A program made the translations under genes and the position numbers. DNA of 58,108 bases, taken from positions 1 to 58,108 of the forward strand of contig CANQUG010000014.1 in assembly GCA_947626985.1 (NCBI GenBank). The letters are read 5' to 3'. The number at the start of each line of letters is the position of its first letter. Within the stretch, counting starts at the first letter, position 1. Shown here one piece after another: positions 16,598 through 25,295 of this stretch. Below the pieces are notes generated by a model. That model saw only the letters and a list, made by a program, of their open reading frames with translations, did not search any database and was not told where the DNA came from. The stretch comes from an uncultured Lachnospiraceae bacterium. Its GTDB lineage: Bacteria; Bacillota; Clostridia; Lachnospirales; Lachnospiraceae.

Positions 16598-17188
16598 ATG
16601 GCACGTTATGAATTTAGAAAGATGGAAAAAAAGCTTGTAAAGTATCTGGACGAGGAACGGTATGCCCACACCATGGGAGTCATGTATACCTGTGCCGCCA
16701 TGGCCATGGTGCACGGTTACGATCTGGAGGACGCCCAGGCTGCAGGGCTGCTTCATGATTGTGCCAAATGCATTCCCAATAAAAAGAAACTGAAAATGTG
16801 CAGTCATCATAAGATTTCCATCACGGATTTCGAGCGGGAGCATCCCTTTTTGCTCCACGCGAAGCTGGGGGCCTATCTGGCCAGGGAAAAGTACGGGATC
16901 CGGGATGAGGAGATTCTCAATGCCATCACCTATCACACCACCGGGCGGCCGGGGATGAGTACCCTGGAAAAGATCGTGTATATTGCGGATTATATCGAAC
17001 CCATGCGGGACAAGGCCCCCAGGCTCCCCAAAATCCGCAGACTGGCTTTTGAGGATCTGGATGAGTGCATGTATGAGATTCTGCGGGACTCACTGATTTA
17101 TCTGGAGGAAAATCCCAAAGATCTGGATATCACTACAAAGGAAGCCTTTGCTTTTTACAAGGATTTGCATATTGAACGGTTTTCGTAA
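16598..17188 (+). CDS. yqeK: YqeK, HD-domain Ap4A hydrolase
   Basis: Member of the HD phosphohydrolase family; characterised YqeK proteins split diadenosine tetraphosphate symmetrically into two ADP. The metal-binding HD pair is seen in LLHDCAKCI (near residue 54), preceded by the histidine of RYAHTMGVM and followed by YHTTGRPGM. Length 196 is normal. The ATG follows gaggaagc. It sits between nadD and rsfS, the usual order. Confidence 0.92.
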   Translation: MARYEFRKMEKKLVKYLDEERYAHTMGVMYTCAAMAMVHGYDLEDAQAAGLLHDCAKCIPNKKKLKMCSHHKISITDFEREHPFLLHAKLGAYLAREKYGIRDEEILNAITYHTTGRPGMSTLEKIVYIADYIEPMRDKAPRLPKIRRLAFEDLDECMYEILRDSLIYLEENPKDLDITTKEAFAFYKDLHIERFS

Positions 17189-17247
17189 TTTATGGGGAAT
17201 CACAGCGGACGGGAATTTACATATCAGAAAAAAGGAGGGTTTATTGC

Positions 17248-17625
17248 ATGAGTGACGATTTGACGAAATCCAGAAAAATGGCGAAGATGGCCTGCCTGGC
17301 CCTGGACGAAAAGAAGGGAAAGGATATCAAGGTGATCGATATCCATGAGGTCTCCGTGCTGGGAGATTACTTTATCATAGCCAGCGGGACGAATCAGAAT
17401 CAGGTGCAGGCCATGGTGGACAACGTGGAGGAGCAGCTGGGACGCGCAGGCTTCGAGCCCAGACAGATCGAGGGGACCAAAAATTCCAGCTGGATCTTAA
17501 TGGACTATGGCGATGTGATCGTGCACGTTTTCGACGAGGAAAACCGTCTGTTTTATGATCTGGAGAGGATCTGGAGGGACGGGAAGGCAGTGGACATCGG
17601 GGAACTGGAAGAACCGGAAAACTGA
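17248..17625 (+). CDS. rsfS: Ribosomal silencing factor RsfS
   Basis: Binds ribosomal protein L14 and blocks subunit joining under starvation. The 125-residue protein shows the family landmarks FIIASGTNQNQVQAM, GxxNSSWILMDYGDVIVHVF and the C-terminal YDLERIW. An aaaggaggg ribosome binding site precedes the ATG. It is last in the obgE-to-rsfS stretch and is followed by a large hairpin before the convergent lexA. Confidence 0.95.
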   Translation: MSDDLTKSRKMAKMACLALDEKKGKDIKVIDIHEVSVLGDYFIIASGTNQNQVQAMVDNVEEQLGRAGFEPRQIEGTKNSSWILMDYGDVIVHVFDEENRLFYDLERIWRDGKAVDIGELEEPEN

Positions 17626-17648
17626 GTGAAAGAGGAACTGCAAACTAC

Positions 17649-17726
17649 AGGGGACTCCCACGGCAGCTGAGAGGGAATAAGACTTGCTTATTCGGGGATA
17701 TTCAGCTGTCAGGGGAGTCCCCTTTT
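17649..17726 (+). terminator. Large compound hairpin terminator after rsfS
   Basis: The arm aggggactccc with cagctga (17649-17670) pairs with tcagctgtc plus ggggagtcccct (17702-17722), around an inner gaataag/cttattc stem, followed by five T residues. It stands between the convergent rsfS and lexA genes. Its right arm is duplicated immediately downstream. Confidence 0.8.
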
Positions 17727-17850
17727 TCGGAGATATTCAGCTGTCAGGGGGAGTCCCCTTTTATGAAACAGAATATCCGGCGAAAGGATGAACAGCTGTG
17801 AGCCCGCATCCGTATCCGCCTTTTATGAAACAGAGCGTCCGGCGAAAGAG
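17697..17850. repeat. Two nested short duplications between rsfS and lexA
   Basis: Unit A, beginning gatattcagctgtcaggg and running through the agtcccctttt end, occurs at 17697-17726 and again at 17732-17762. Unit B, beginning ccttttatgaaacaga and containing tccggcgaaag, occurs at 17757-17788 and 17819-17850, 62 bp apart. The second A copy has no left arm and so forms no terminator. The copies look like recent small tandem duplications, perhaps from replication slippage at the hairpin. Confidence 0.6.
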
Positions 17851-17875
17851 GAGTACTCAGCGGGAAAGCCCGTTC

Positions 17876-18496
17876 TCACTTAAAGAAGCGGAACACGCCG
17901 AATACCTTGCCCAGGATCCGGAGGTCGCCCCGGACGATGATGGGATCCATGGCGTCGTTCTCCGGCTGGAGGCGGTAGTAGCCGTCCTCCTTGTAGAAGG
18001 TTTTTACGGTAGCGGAGTCGTCCACCAGAGCCACTACGATGTCGCCGTTGGAGGCGGTGGACTGCTGCTTCACCAGGACCTGGTCGCCGTTAAAGATGCC
18101 GGCGTTGATCATGCTGTCGCCCTTTACCCGGAGCATAAAGCTCTGCTCGGCGGGCATGAATTCCGCAGGTACGGGAAAGTAGGATTCGATGTTTTCCACT
18201 GCCAGGATGGGTTCTCCCGCGGCCACAGTGCCCACCAGGGGAACGTTCACCACCTCGCGGCGTACCAGGTTAAAGCTGTCGTCCAGGATTTCGATGGCTC
18301 TGGGCTTCGTGGCGTCCCGGCGGATGTAGCCGTTCTTCTCCAGGGCCTCCAGGTGGGAGTGAACGGAAGAGGTGGATTTCAGGTTCACCGCTTCGCAGAT
18401 CTCCCGGACGGCGGGAGGAAACCCCCGGTTCAGGATATCGTTTTTTATATAATCCAGAATTTCCTGCTGTTTTTTACTGATTTTTCCATAGGACAT
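17876..18496 (-). CDS. lexA: LexA repressor
   Basis: SOS-response repressor that cleaves itself when RecA is activated. An N-terminal winged helix (about 1-70, with [20 protein letters not shown] as recognition and wing) is followed by the S24 peptidase-like domain. The self-cleavage site A93-G94 lies in GTVAAGEP, the catalytic serine is S128 in KGDSMINAG and the lysine K165 in SATVKTF. The 206-residue length is normal. It is divergent from the secreted protease gene; a near-consensus Gram-positive LexA box lies just upstream of its own promoter. Confidence 0.96.
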   Translation of the reverse strand: MSYGKISKKQQEILDYIKNDILNRGFPPAVREICEAVNLKSTSSVHSHLEALEKNGYIRRDATKPRAIEILDDSFNLVRREVVNVPLVGTVAAGEPILAVENIESYFPVPAEFMPAEQSFMLRVKGDSMINAGIFNGDQVLVKQQSTASNGDIVVALVDDSATVKTFYKEDGYYRLQPENDAMDPIIVRGDLRILGKVFGVFRFFK

Positions 18497-18547
18497 GAAA
18501 GGGTACCTCCCGCAGAATCATTTATTGCATCCTGTTTATTTTTATCA

Positions 18548-18576
18548 AGTATAACACAATTCACCTTTAAAAGCAA
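18548..18576 (-). promoter_or_regulatory. lexA promoter
   Basis: On the minus strand, TTGCTT (plus 18571-18576) and TATACT (plus 18548-18553) are spaced 17 bases. It lies 52 bases upstream of the lexA start codon. Confidence 0.65.
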
Positions 18577-18588
18577 ACAGATATTCGG

Positions 18589-18600
18589 GAAAATATGTTC
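18589..18600. promoter_or_regulatory. Candidate LexA box
   Basis: GAAAATATGTTC differs from the Firmicute LexA consensus GAACnnnnGTTC at one of the eight fixed positions. It lies about 12 bases upstream of the lexA -35 box and about 83 bases upstream of the protease -35 box, so control of lexA is plausible and of the protease possible. Confidence 0.5.
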
Positions 18601-18682
18601 GAATCCCGCATCCCGGCGTCCCGGCGGAGCACTGCTTCCGGCGCTTCTTCCGGCGCTTCGGCCCGCGCCGCATTTTCTGTGC

Positions 18683-18711
18683 TTGCAAAATGCAGACGAT
18701 GCCTTTATAAT
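18683..18711 (+). promoter_or_regulatory. Promoter of the secreted protease gene
   Basis: TTGCAA at 18683-18688 and perfect TATAAT at 18706-18711 with a 17-base spacer. Transcription would start about 55 bases before the ATG at 18773. It supports that start against a much longer open frame that runs back through lexA. Confidence 0.75.
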
Positions 18712-18772
18712 TGAAAAAGATTTTGACCAATGCAATGAAAAATATGAATACTCTCTGAAAAGGATGATGAAG

Positions 18773-21448
18773 ATGAAAAGAAGAACAGTAACGCGCCTTT
18801 TGGCGCTGTGCACGGCGGCGGTTCTTGGATGCACCGGAACCGTATACGGCGCAGACGGTTACCAGATATTTGAACTGACAGAAGGAGCCGTGTCGGAAAC
18901 CGGTTATATTCCCGCCTACGACCCGGCGGAGGAAATGTCGGATCCCTCCGGTTCCGGAGAAGGTCTGATCTCTCCCGCTTCACCGGAGGAGGGGTTTAGC
19001 GACGGTGATATGGACGATGCCGCCGACGGAGACCGGACGGAGGAGACCGGCGACGGCTTTTCGGACGGATATTCCGTGATCGACGGAGAATTTTCCACGG
19101 GAGAAACGGGATTTTACATGGAGGATATCCCGCTGCCCGGCGAGGAGAACGGAGAATCGGCCCCCAGTCTGTATGCGTCGGCGGAGCTTCCCGTGCGCTA
19201 CAGCCTGGTAGAGAACGGATGGGGTTCCCCTGTGGAGAATCAGGGAAATCTGGGCATCTGCTGGTCCTTCAGCACTCTGGAATCCGTGGAAACGGGCCTG
19301 ATGCGCCGGGGACTGGCTCCCGCGGGGCTGAATCTGTCCGAGACCCACCTTGCCTACAGCGCCTATCACGGAACCAACAGCGATCCTGACGATTACACCG
19401 GCAGGGAAACCTTCGTGGCCAGCGGAAACAGATGGACCCGGCTCGGAGGAAATAAATTTTATTCCACCGCAACCCTGGCCAGAGGCTACGGAGCCGCTTA
19501 CGAGTCGGACTTTCCCCTTTCTCTGACCTTCCAGGCGGACGGCGCGGACGGCTCCGGAAATGTTCCCAGCATTCTGGACAGCATTATTACGGATCAGAAG
19601 AAAAAATCCTCCGTTTCCAGACTGAAAAATTCCTACTGGCTGCTTGACATCAATTCCGCAACTACGCAGGCGGAGCGGGCGAAACGGGTAAATGCGGTAA
19701 AGAGCTTTATCTATACCTACGGAGCAGTGGAGACAGGCGTGCGGGTAAACGGCTACAATGCTCCCTACGACGCCGATACCAACAGTTTTTATACCCCCGT
19801 CACAGCCCCTGAAGCTGAAAGAACACCCAATCACTCCGTCGCCCTGGTGGGATGGGACGACGAAAAGGTAACGGCAGCTCCCTCGCCGGGAGCGTTCCTG
19901 GTCCAGAACAGCTGGGGAGAAAACGGGGGAGAGAACGGTTTGTTCTGGCTCTCCTACGAGGACGGCACCATGAAGTCTCCGGCCTTTTATGAGATGGAAA
20001 ACATCCCTGTGGGACAGGCGGAGAATCTGATCATTCATCAGTATGACGGGACCGGCTACAACTCCGTGATCCGTCCCCAGACCCCCAGAGACGATCTGCG
20101 CATTTCAGGCGCCAACGTATTTCAGGCGAAGGAAGCCCAGTATCTGAAAAAAGTAAGCTTTTATGCAGGCGCATCTTCCCTGAGCTATACGATTTCCATT
20201 TACCGGTATGTTTCCTCCGCGCCGGATACCGGCTATCTGGTGGCGACACAGTCCGGACGCAATCAGTACGCCGGCTATTATACAGTGGACCTGAACACTC
20301 CTGTGCCTGTCGCCGCGGGAGAGAAGTTTGCGGTGCAGCTCACCTTTGACCATAAAAACGGCTATGTCCCCCATGAAAAGGGAACGGCTTCCTATCGTCA
20401 GTTTACGGCGGATTACGGCCAGAGCTATCTTTATGACGGCACCCGCTGGGTGGATCTGATGAATCTGAAGGATGCCTCGGGCAAAGCCTACGGATGCAAT
20501 ATCTGCATCAAGGCCATGGGAGAGAGGACCTCGGACGCCATCTCCGACGCGCCTTCCGCGCCTGTTCTGGCCGCCGCTCAGGTCGTGTCGGACAATAAAA
20601 TAACTCTTGCGGTAAAAAAATCCGGCGAAATTATTTCCGGCTATAACTATGTGCTGGGAACCGCGTCCGATTTCCTTACCACCAGAAAATTTGCCGCAAG
20701 CAAGCTGAAAACCATGGATACCAGCGCCACCTTCAGCCGTCTGGCGAAGGGAACCTACTACGCGGCTGTCAGATGCTACCGTCAGAATAAGGACGGATCC
20801 ATCGCCTACAGCCCCTGGTCTGCGGTATCTGTTTTGAAGGTAACCGCGAATACTCCCGCCGCTCCGAAGATTTCCTCTGTGAAAATCTCGTCGGGCAACC
20901 GGATCGCCGTCACGATCAAAGCGTCGTCCGTGCAGGCGGACACACATGTATTTGTGCTGGGAACCTCCGCTGATTTCCTGAAGAAGGGAAAATATTACAA
21001 AACCATGAAGGTTTCCGGCGGACGGAAAGCCGTCTTCGACTATATTCCCCAGGGAACCTATTATGCGGCTGTGCGTTCCTGGAATCTTGTGAACGGAAAG
21101 AAGGTTTACGGAGGCTGGTCGAAGGTTTCCCGGATTCAGGTCACCCTGCCCACTCCGGGGACCCCGGTTCTGACGTCCGTAAAAGGAGGCGCGGGGACGC
21201 TGAAAGCGTCCTACTCCAGCGCGGCCAACGCTTACCGGTACGAATACGTGCTTTCCACCGCAAAATTCAAGGCCGCCGCCTTCAATCCGGGGTCCCGATA
21301 CAAGACCTGGACCGGCCGGCAGTTCGGTCCCGTATCCCTGACGGGCCTGAAAAGGGGAACGTATTATTTCGGCGTGCGCGCCTATTCTCTGGCGGGAAGC
21401 ACGAAGGTTTACGGAAAATGGGCGGTGAAAAAAGTTACAATTCGTTAA
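18773..21448 (+). CDS. Secreted papain-like (C1) cysteine protease with three C-terminal repeats
   Basis: Exported protease, 891 residues. The N-terminus (KRR, hydrophobic stretch, then VYGADG) is a signal peptide. An acidic, low-complexity linker of about 100 residues precedes the C1 domain, with catalytic C163 in GNLGICWSFS, H354 in PNHSVALVGW and N379 in QNSWGENGG. A lectin-like domain of the kind linked to bacterial C1 proteases follows (about 420-570). Three fibronectin-like repeats of about 90 residues close the protein, each ending near GTYYxxVR. No LPxTG or membrane anchor is visible, so it is probably released or held non-covalently. The ATG at 18773 is chosen for its spacing to agga and the signal peptide; ATGs at 18764 and 18767 are alternatives. 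Substrate unknown. Confidence 0.88.
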   Translation: MKRRTVTRLLALCTAAVLGCTGTVYGADGYQIFELTEGAVSETGYIPAYDPAEEMSDPSGSGEGLISPASPEEGFSDGDMDDAADGDRTEETGDGFSDGYSVIDGEFSTGETGFYMEDIPLPGEENGESAPSLYASAELPVRYSLVENGWGSPVENQGNLGICWSFSTLESVETGLMRRGLAPAGLNLSETHLAYSAYHGTNSDPDDYTGRETFVASGNRWTRLGGNKFYSTATLARGYGAAYESDFPLSLTFQADGADGSGNVPSILDSIITDQKKKSSVSRLKNSYWLLDINSATTQAERAKRVNAVKSFIYTYGAVETGVRVNGYNAPYDADTNSFYTPVTAPEAERTPNHSVALVGWDDEKVTAAPSPGAFLVQNSWGENGGENGLFWLSYEDGTMKSPAFYEMENIPVGQAENLIIHQYDGTGYNSVIRPQTPRDDLRISGANVFQAKEAQYLKKVSFYAGASSLSYTISIYRYVSSAPDTGYLVATQSGRNQYAGYYTVDLNTPVPVAAGEKFAVQLTFDHKNGYVPHEKGTASYRQFTADYGQSYLYDGTRWVDLMNLKDASGKAYGCNICIKAMGERTSDAISDAPSAPVLAAAQVVSDNKITLAVKKSGEIISGYNYVLGTASDFLTTRKFAASKLKTMDTSATFSRLAKGTYYAAVRCYRQNKDGSIAYSPWSAVSVLKVTANTPAAPKISSVKISSGNRIAVTIKASSVQADTHVFVLGTSADFLKKGKYYKTMKVSGGRKAVFDYIPQGTYYAAVRSWNLVNGKKVYGGWSKVSRIQVTLPTPGTPVLTSVKGGAGTLKASYSSAANAYRYEYVLSTAKFKAAAFNPGSRYKTWTGRQFGPVSLTGLKRGTYYFGVRAYSLAGSTKVYGKWAVKKVTIR

Positions 21449-21454
21449 CATCCC

Positions 21455-21483
21455 TTGTCATGAACGGAAGAAAATGTTAAAAT
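21455..21483 (+). promoter_or_regulatory. Promoter of the HlyD-like/ylm/lspA operon
   Basis: TTGTCA at 21455-21460, 17-base spacer, TAAAAT at 21478-21483. It lies just after the protease gene and could drive all genes up to rluD, since no terminator is visible before 27925. Confidence 0.6.
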
Positions 21484-21524
21484 GAGCGGAGATCAGTAGT
21501 CAAGTATGTGAAGGAGGCAGATCT

Positions 21525-22979
21525 TTGCCTGATACAAATAAGAAAAAAAGATCGTGGTTCAGCCGTTTACTGCGGAAAATCCGGGGAATCTTCGGTCTGA
21601 ACATAGCGACGGTCATGTTTACCCTGCTGCTGATTTACATGACTTTCAGCAGCGTTCTGTACATTACTTCCGGTCAGACAGAATCCTATCAGGTGATTGC
21701 AGGGCCTCTCTCGAGAAACGAAACCTATACGGGTCTGGCGATCCGGGAGGAGACGGTGAACCAGGCGGAATCCAACGGATATATTACCTACTTTGCCCGG
21801 GAGGGCAACAAGATCAACGCCAACGGAGCGGTGTACGGCATCAGCAGCACCCAGATCCCCGAGGTGGAGACCGAACTGAGCCAGGAGAATCTGTCCCGGA
21901 TCCGGAGTCAGATGCTGAGTTTTTCCAAGGGCTTTATCCCCAGCAATTTTAATTCCACCTACAGCTTCAAGTACGAGCTGGAGGGAAATATTCTTCAGTA
22001 CGCCGGTGTGACATCGAATACCGGGGAGGGAAGCGATGAGGCGGATTCCTCCGTCAGCACGGTGATGCTGGGCAATCAGACCATCAGCAAGGCCAGGGCG
22101 GACGGAATCATCCTGTACTCCATGGACGGCTACGAGGGAAAAACGGTTGAAACCGTCACAGCGGAGGATTTCGATCAGAATTCCTACCATGAGACGGATC
22201 TCAAGACGAAGAAGCCGGTGAAGGCCGGTGAAAATGTATATACCATTATCACGGACGAGCGCTGGAGCCTCCTGATTCCCCTGAGCACCAGACAGGCGGT
22301 GAAGCTGGAGGACCGTACGGTGATCCGTGTGAAGTTTCTCAAGGATAATATGACGCAGAGCGGCGATTTTTCCATAATAGAGATCGACGGAAATAAATAC
22401 GGCAGAATCGATTTTAACAAGGGGCTGATTCGCTATGCTTCCGACAGGTTCCTGGAGATTGAGCTGGTGACCAACACCGTGAGCGGCCTGAAGATTCCTC
22501 TCACCTCCATTGTAACCAAGGAGTTTTACACCATTCCTTCCCGTTTTGCCACCACCGATTCCGAGAGCGGAGACGTGGGCTTCATGGTGACCGGCAGGGA
22601 CGGGGACGGTCAGGAAACCAGGACGTTTGTAAACGCCACCATTTATGCCAGTGAAGAGATTCCCCGTTCCTCCGCGCCGGGAAGCGGCAGGGATGAGACG
22701 GAGACGCAGTATCTTTATTATGTAAATAAAACAGAATTCAAGGAGGGAGACGCCATCGTGAATCTCTCCGATCAGAGCAGATACATCGTGGGGGATGTGG
22801 GGGTTCTGGAAGGGGTATACTGTATTAATCAGGGGTATGCGGTTTTCCGCAGGATCCAGATCCTGGATCAGAATGAGGAGTACGCCATTATTTCCAGGAA
22901 CACCTCCTACGGTCTGGCCCGTTATGATCATATTGTAAAAAATGCGGATAAAGTGAGAGAGGAGGATATCCTCTATTAA
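21525..22979 (+). CDS. HlyD-like membrane protein of the cell-division cluster
   Basis: 484-residue protein with a basic cytoplasmic N-terminus (KKKRSWFSRLLRK), one membrane segment at about residues 25-48 and a large extracytoplasmic beta-rich part. It resembles HlyD-family adaptor proteins in layout (GLAIREETVNQAESNGYI near residue 75 looks like the biotinyl-lipoyl-type strand), but no exporter genes are nearby. Proteins of this type regularly precede yggS-sepF-ylmH in Lachnospiraceae, suggesting a role in envelope or septum function; this is inference. The start is TTG at 21525, 7 bases after aggagg; no ATG fits. First gene of the operon. Confidence 0.75.
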   Translation: MPDTNKKKRSWFSRLLRKIRGIFGLNIATVMFTLLLIYMTFSSVLYITSGQTESYQVIAGPLSRNETYTGLAIREETVNQAESNGYITYFAREGNKINANGAVYGISSTQIPEVETELSQENLSRIRSQMLSFSKGFIPSNFNSTYSFKYELEGNILQYAGVTSNTGEGSDEADSSVSTVMLGNQTISKARADGIILYSMDGYEGKTVETVTAEDFDQNSYHETDLKTKKPVKAGENVYTIITDERWSLLIPLSTRQAVKLEDRTVIRVKFLKDNMTQSGDFSIIEIDGNKYGRIDFNKGLIRYASDRFLEIELVTNTVSGLKIPLTSIVTKEFYTIPSRFATTDSESGDVGFMVTGRDGDGQETRTFVNATIYASEEIPRSSAPGSGRDETETQYLYYVNKTEFKEGDAIVNLSDQSRYIVGDVGVLEGVYCINQGYAVFRRIQILDQNEEYAIISRNTSYGLARYDHIVKNADKVREEDILY

Positions 22980-23064
22980 GACGGAAGGGGAAGAGGGCTT
23001 TCTTTGGCGGGAAACGGCCTGTTCTCCTTCGAAATCATCAATCTATCAAGGGGAGGCGACAGAA

Positions 23065-23751
23065 ATGATCGCGGAAAATCTGCGGGCAGTAAGACAGAAT
23101 ATTGTCAGAGCCTGCGAAGCTGTGGGACGGGATCCCTCGGAGGTCACTCTCATTGCGGTAAGCAAGACGAAGCCGGTATCCATGCTGATGGAAGCCTATG
23201 AGGCGGACGCCCGGATCTTCGGGGAAAACAGGGTCCAGGAGATTATGGACAAATATCCTCAGCTTCCGGGAGATATAGAATGGCATATGATCGGACATCT
23301 CCAGAGAAATAAAGTAAAATATATCATTGACAAAGCATCCATGATCCATTCGGTGGATTCTCTGCGTCTGGCGGAGACCATCGAGGAGGAGGCAGCCGCG
23401 CATCAGCTGCGGATGCCGGTGCTGGTGGAGGTCAACGTGGCGGAGGAGGAGAGCAAGTTCGGCCTCAGGGTATCCGAAGTGCTTCCCTTCGTGGAGACGC
23501 TCAGCCGGTATCCTCATCTGGAAGTGCGGGGGCTGATGACCATCGCTCCTTTTGTAGAGGATCCGGAAGAGAATCGCGAAATATTTCGTCAATTAAAAAA
23601 ATTAAGTGTTGACATTGATGCAAAAAACATTAATAATATCAGTATGAATGTTTTGAGCATGGGTATGACCGGCGATTATGAGGTAGCTGTGCAGGAAGGA
23701 GCCACCATGGTCCGCGTCGGCACAGGTATTTTTGGAGAACGGAATAGATAG
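23065..23751 (+). CDS. YggS/YlmE family PLP homeostasis protein
   Basis: Cytoplasmic pyridoxal-phosphate-binding protein that keeps vitamin B6 and amino acid pools balanced; no catalytic activity is known. The PLP lysine is in LIAVSKTKP (near residue 34), with IFGENRVQE, WHMIGHLQRNK and the C-terminal LSMGMTGDYEVA motif that binds phosphate. The 228-residue length is normal. It is the YlmE counterpart of the ylm division cluster and lies 85 bases after the HlyD-like gene, behind aaggggagg. Confidence 0.93.
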   Translation: MIAENLRAVRQNIVRACEAVGRDPSEVTLIAVSKTKPVSMLMEAYEADARIFGENRVQEIMDKYPQLPGDIEWHMIGHLQRNKVKYIIDKASMIHSVDSLRLAETIEEEAAAHQLRMPVLVEVNVAEEESKFGLRVSEVLPFVETLSRYPHLEVRGLMTIAPFVEDPEENREIFRQLKKLSVDIDAKNINNISMNVLSMGMTGDYEVAVQEGATMVRVGTGIFGERNR

Positions 23752-23795
23752 AAGACGGATGACACGAAGTTTATGAAATGGATTGGAGATTTAGT

Positions 23796-24437
23796 ATGGG
23801 CGTTTTAGACAGATTTTTGGATGCCATTAAGCTTAATGATGATTACGGCGACGAGGAAGAGTTCCTGAAGGACGACGATCTGATGGACGGCGACGAGGAC
23901 GACATGTTCCTGGATGACGACGCGGAGAGCAAGCCCAGGAAGAGCTTTTTCCAGAAATTCAGCAGTAAGAAGGATCTCGATGAGGATATTCCCGAGGATG
24001 AGGAGGATTCTTCGAAGAATGAGTCCGGATCCAGAAGCGCAGGCACCCGAACTGCAGCCAAAACCACAGTGAAGACAGACAGGGTGACCGCCCGTCCGTC
24101 CTCGAAGATCACTCCCATGAGAAGCAGCAGACGGAACGGAAACAGTCAGTCCAACGTGGAGGTCTGTGTGATCAAGCCCGCCTCCATGGAGGATTCCAGA
24201 GAGATTGCGGATACTCTGGCGGATAACTGCGCCGTGATCCTGAACCTGGAAGGACTGGACATGGAGCTGGCTCAGCGCATTATCGACTTCACCTCCGGGG
24301 CGTGCTACTCCCTGGGCGGGAGTCTTCAGCAGGTATCCAGCTACATCTTTGTTCTGGGCTCCTATAATGTGGATATCACCGGCGACCTGCACAATATTCT
24401 GGGCGGCGCCACACCTTCTGTGAGGGCAGGCTACTGA
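23796..24437 (+). CDS. sepF: Cell division protein SepF
   Basis: Membrane-binding partner of FtsZ that aligns the septal ring. The N-terminal amphipathic helix (MGVLDRFLDAIKL) is the membrane anchor, followed by a highly acidic linker and a Ser/Thr/Arg-rich stretch, then the SepF core (about 125-213: NVEVCVIKP, VILNLEGLDMELAQRIIDF, GACYSLGGSLQ). Start 23796 is preferred over the ATG at 23778 because GGAG lies 7 bases before it and the protein then begins with the anchor helix. 213 residues. Its stop overlaps the next start. Confidence 0.93.
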   Translation: MGVLDRFLDAIKLNDDYGDEEEFLKDDDLMDGDEDDMFLDDDAESKPRKSFFQKFSSKKDLDEDIPEDEEDSSKNESGSRSAGTRTAAKTTVKTDRVTARPSSKITPMRSSRRNGNSQSNVEVCVIKPASMEDSREIADTLADNCAVILNLEGLDMELAQRIIDFTSGACYSLGGSLQQVSSYIFVLGSYNVDITGDLHNILGGATPSVRAGY

Positions 24438-25186
24438 TGGCGGATGATTTTTTTCTCAGGAGAATCCGGGAGCTGGCGGATACCGCTTACCGCAGGGATA
24501 TTGTAACCTTCTCCGATTTTCTTAATTTAAACGAACAGAACATGGTACACAGCCGCAGATTTCAGCTTCCCGGAGTGAAGCTGGAATACAGCGGCGGTTA
24601 TGAAAACGCAGAGCGTCAGATGATTGCCTTTCATCCTGATGCTCTTGTCTTTGAATGGGAATATCCCATCGACTGTCTGAAGATCACTCCCGGCGCCCTA
24701 AAATACGCGGAGAAGCTTACCCACAGGGATTATCTGGGCGCTCTTCTGAATCTGGGCGTCGAGCGCAGCGTGATCGGGGATATTCTGGTGAAGGAACACG
24801 ACGCCTGGTTTTTCGTCCACCGCAGAATGTCGGATTTCTTTCTGGATAACCTGACCAGAGTCCGTCACACGAACGTGCTGGTTTCTAAGGTGGAGAATCC
24901 GGCGGAGCTGCCCGGGCCTTCCTTCGAGGAGGTGACCGGCACCTGCGCTTCCCCGCGTCTGGACGCTCTGATCGCTCTGGCTTTCCGGGAATCCAGGAGC
25001 AGCATGGTATCCTTCATCGAGGGCGGACAGGTCTTTGTGAACGGGAAGCTGATCACTTCCAACGGCTATGAGCCTTCGGAAGGGGATATCATTTCCGTGC
25101 GGGGGAAAGGCCGCTTTATCTTCGACGGTATTTCCCGTCAGACGAAAAAGGGCCGTCTGGGCGTGCGGCTGAGACGATATGTATGA
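24437..25186 (+). CDS. ylmH: YlmH, S4-domain RNA-binding protein
   Basis: RNA-binding protein of the division cluster; homologues have been linked to rescue of stalled large subunits. The C-terminal S4 domain (about 175-245) shows SPRLDALIALAFRESR, GGQVFVNGKLITSNGYE and ISVRGKGRFIF. The N-terminal part is the conserved YlmH region (NMVHSRRFQLPG; RDYLGALLNLGVERSVIGDI). 249 residues. The ATG overlaps the sepF TGA by one base. After it comes a GC-rich stem-loop (25209-25232) and then aroB. Confidence 0.92.
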   Translation: MADDFFLRRIRELADTAYRRDIVTFSDFLNLNEQNMVHSRRFQLPGVKLEYSGGYENAERQMIAFHPDALVFEWEYPIDCLKITPGALKYAEKLTHRDYLGALLNLGVERSVIGDILVKEHDAWFFVHRRMSDFFLDNLTRVRHTNVLVSKVENPAELPGPSFEEVTGTCASPRLDALIALAFRESRSSMVSFIEGGQVFVNGKLITSNGYEPSEGDIISVRGKGRFIFDGISRQTKKGRLGVRLRRYV

Positions 25187-25208
25187 TTCCCGCGGGCAAG
25201 GGACGCTC

Positions 25209-25232
25209 GCCGGCCGGAAGGAGCCGGCCGGC
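25209..25232. other. GC-rich stem-loop in the ylmH-aroB gap
   Basis: Arms gccggcc and ggccggc around a 10-base loop, no T run. The 14-base string gccggccggaagga also occurs at 15377-15390 in the obgE-yhbY gap, which hints at a small dispersed intergenic repeat. Confidence 0.45.
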
Positions 25233-25295
25233 AGAGATGCGGACTGACCTTTTTATCCCGGCGGAAAATTTGGTTTGGAAATCAGGGAGGCTGTC

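Noticed and set aside
17798-18772. An in-frame upstream extension of the secreted protease running through lexA on the opposite strand
   Set aside because: A signal peptide, ribosome binding site and promoter all point to a start at 18773; the upstream part is the mirror of lexA.
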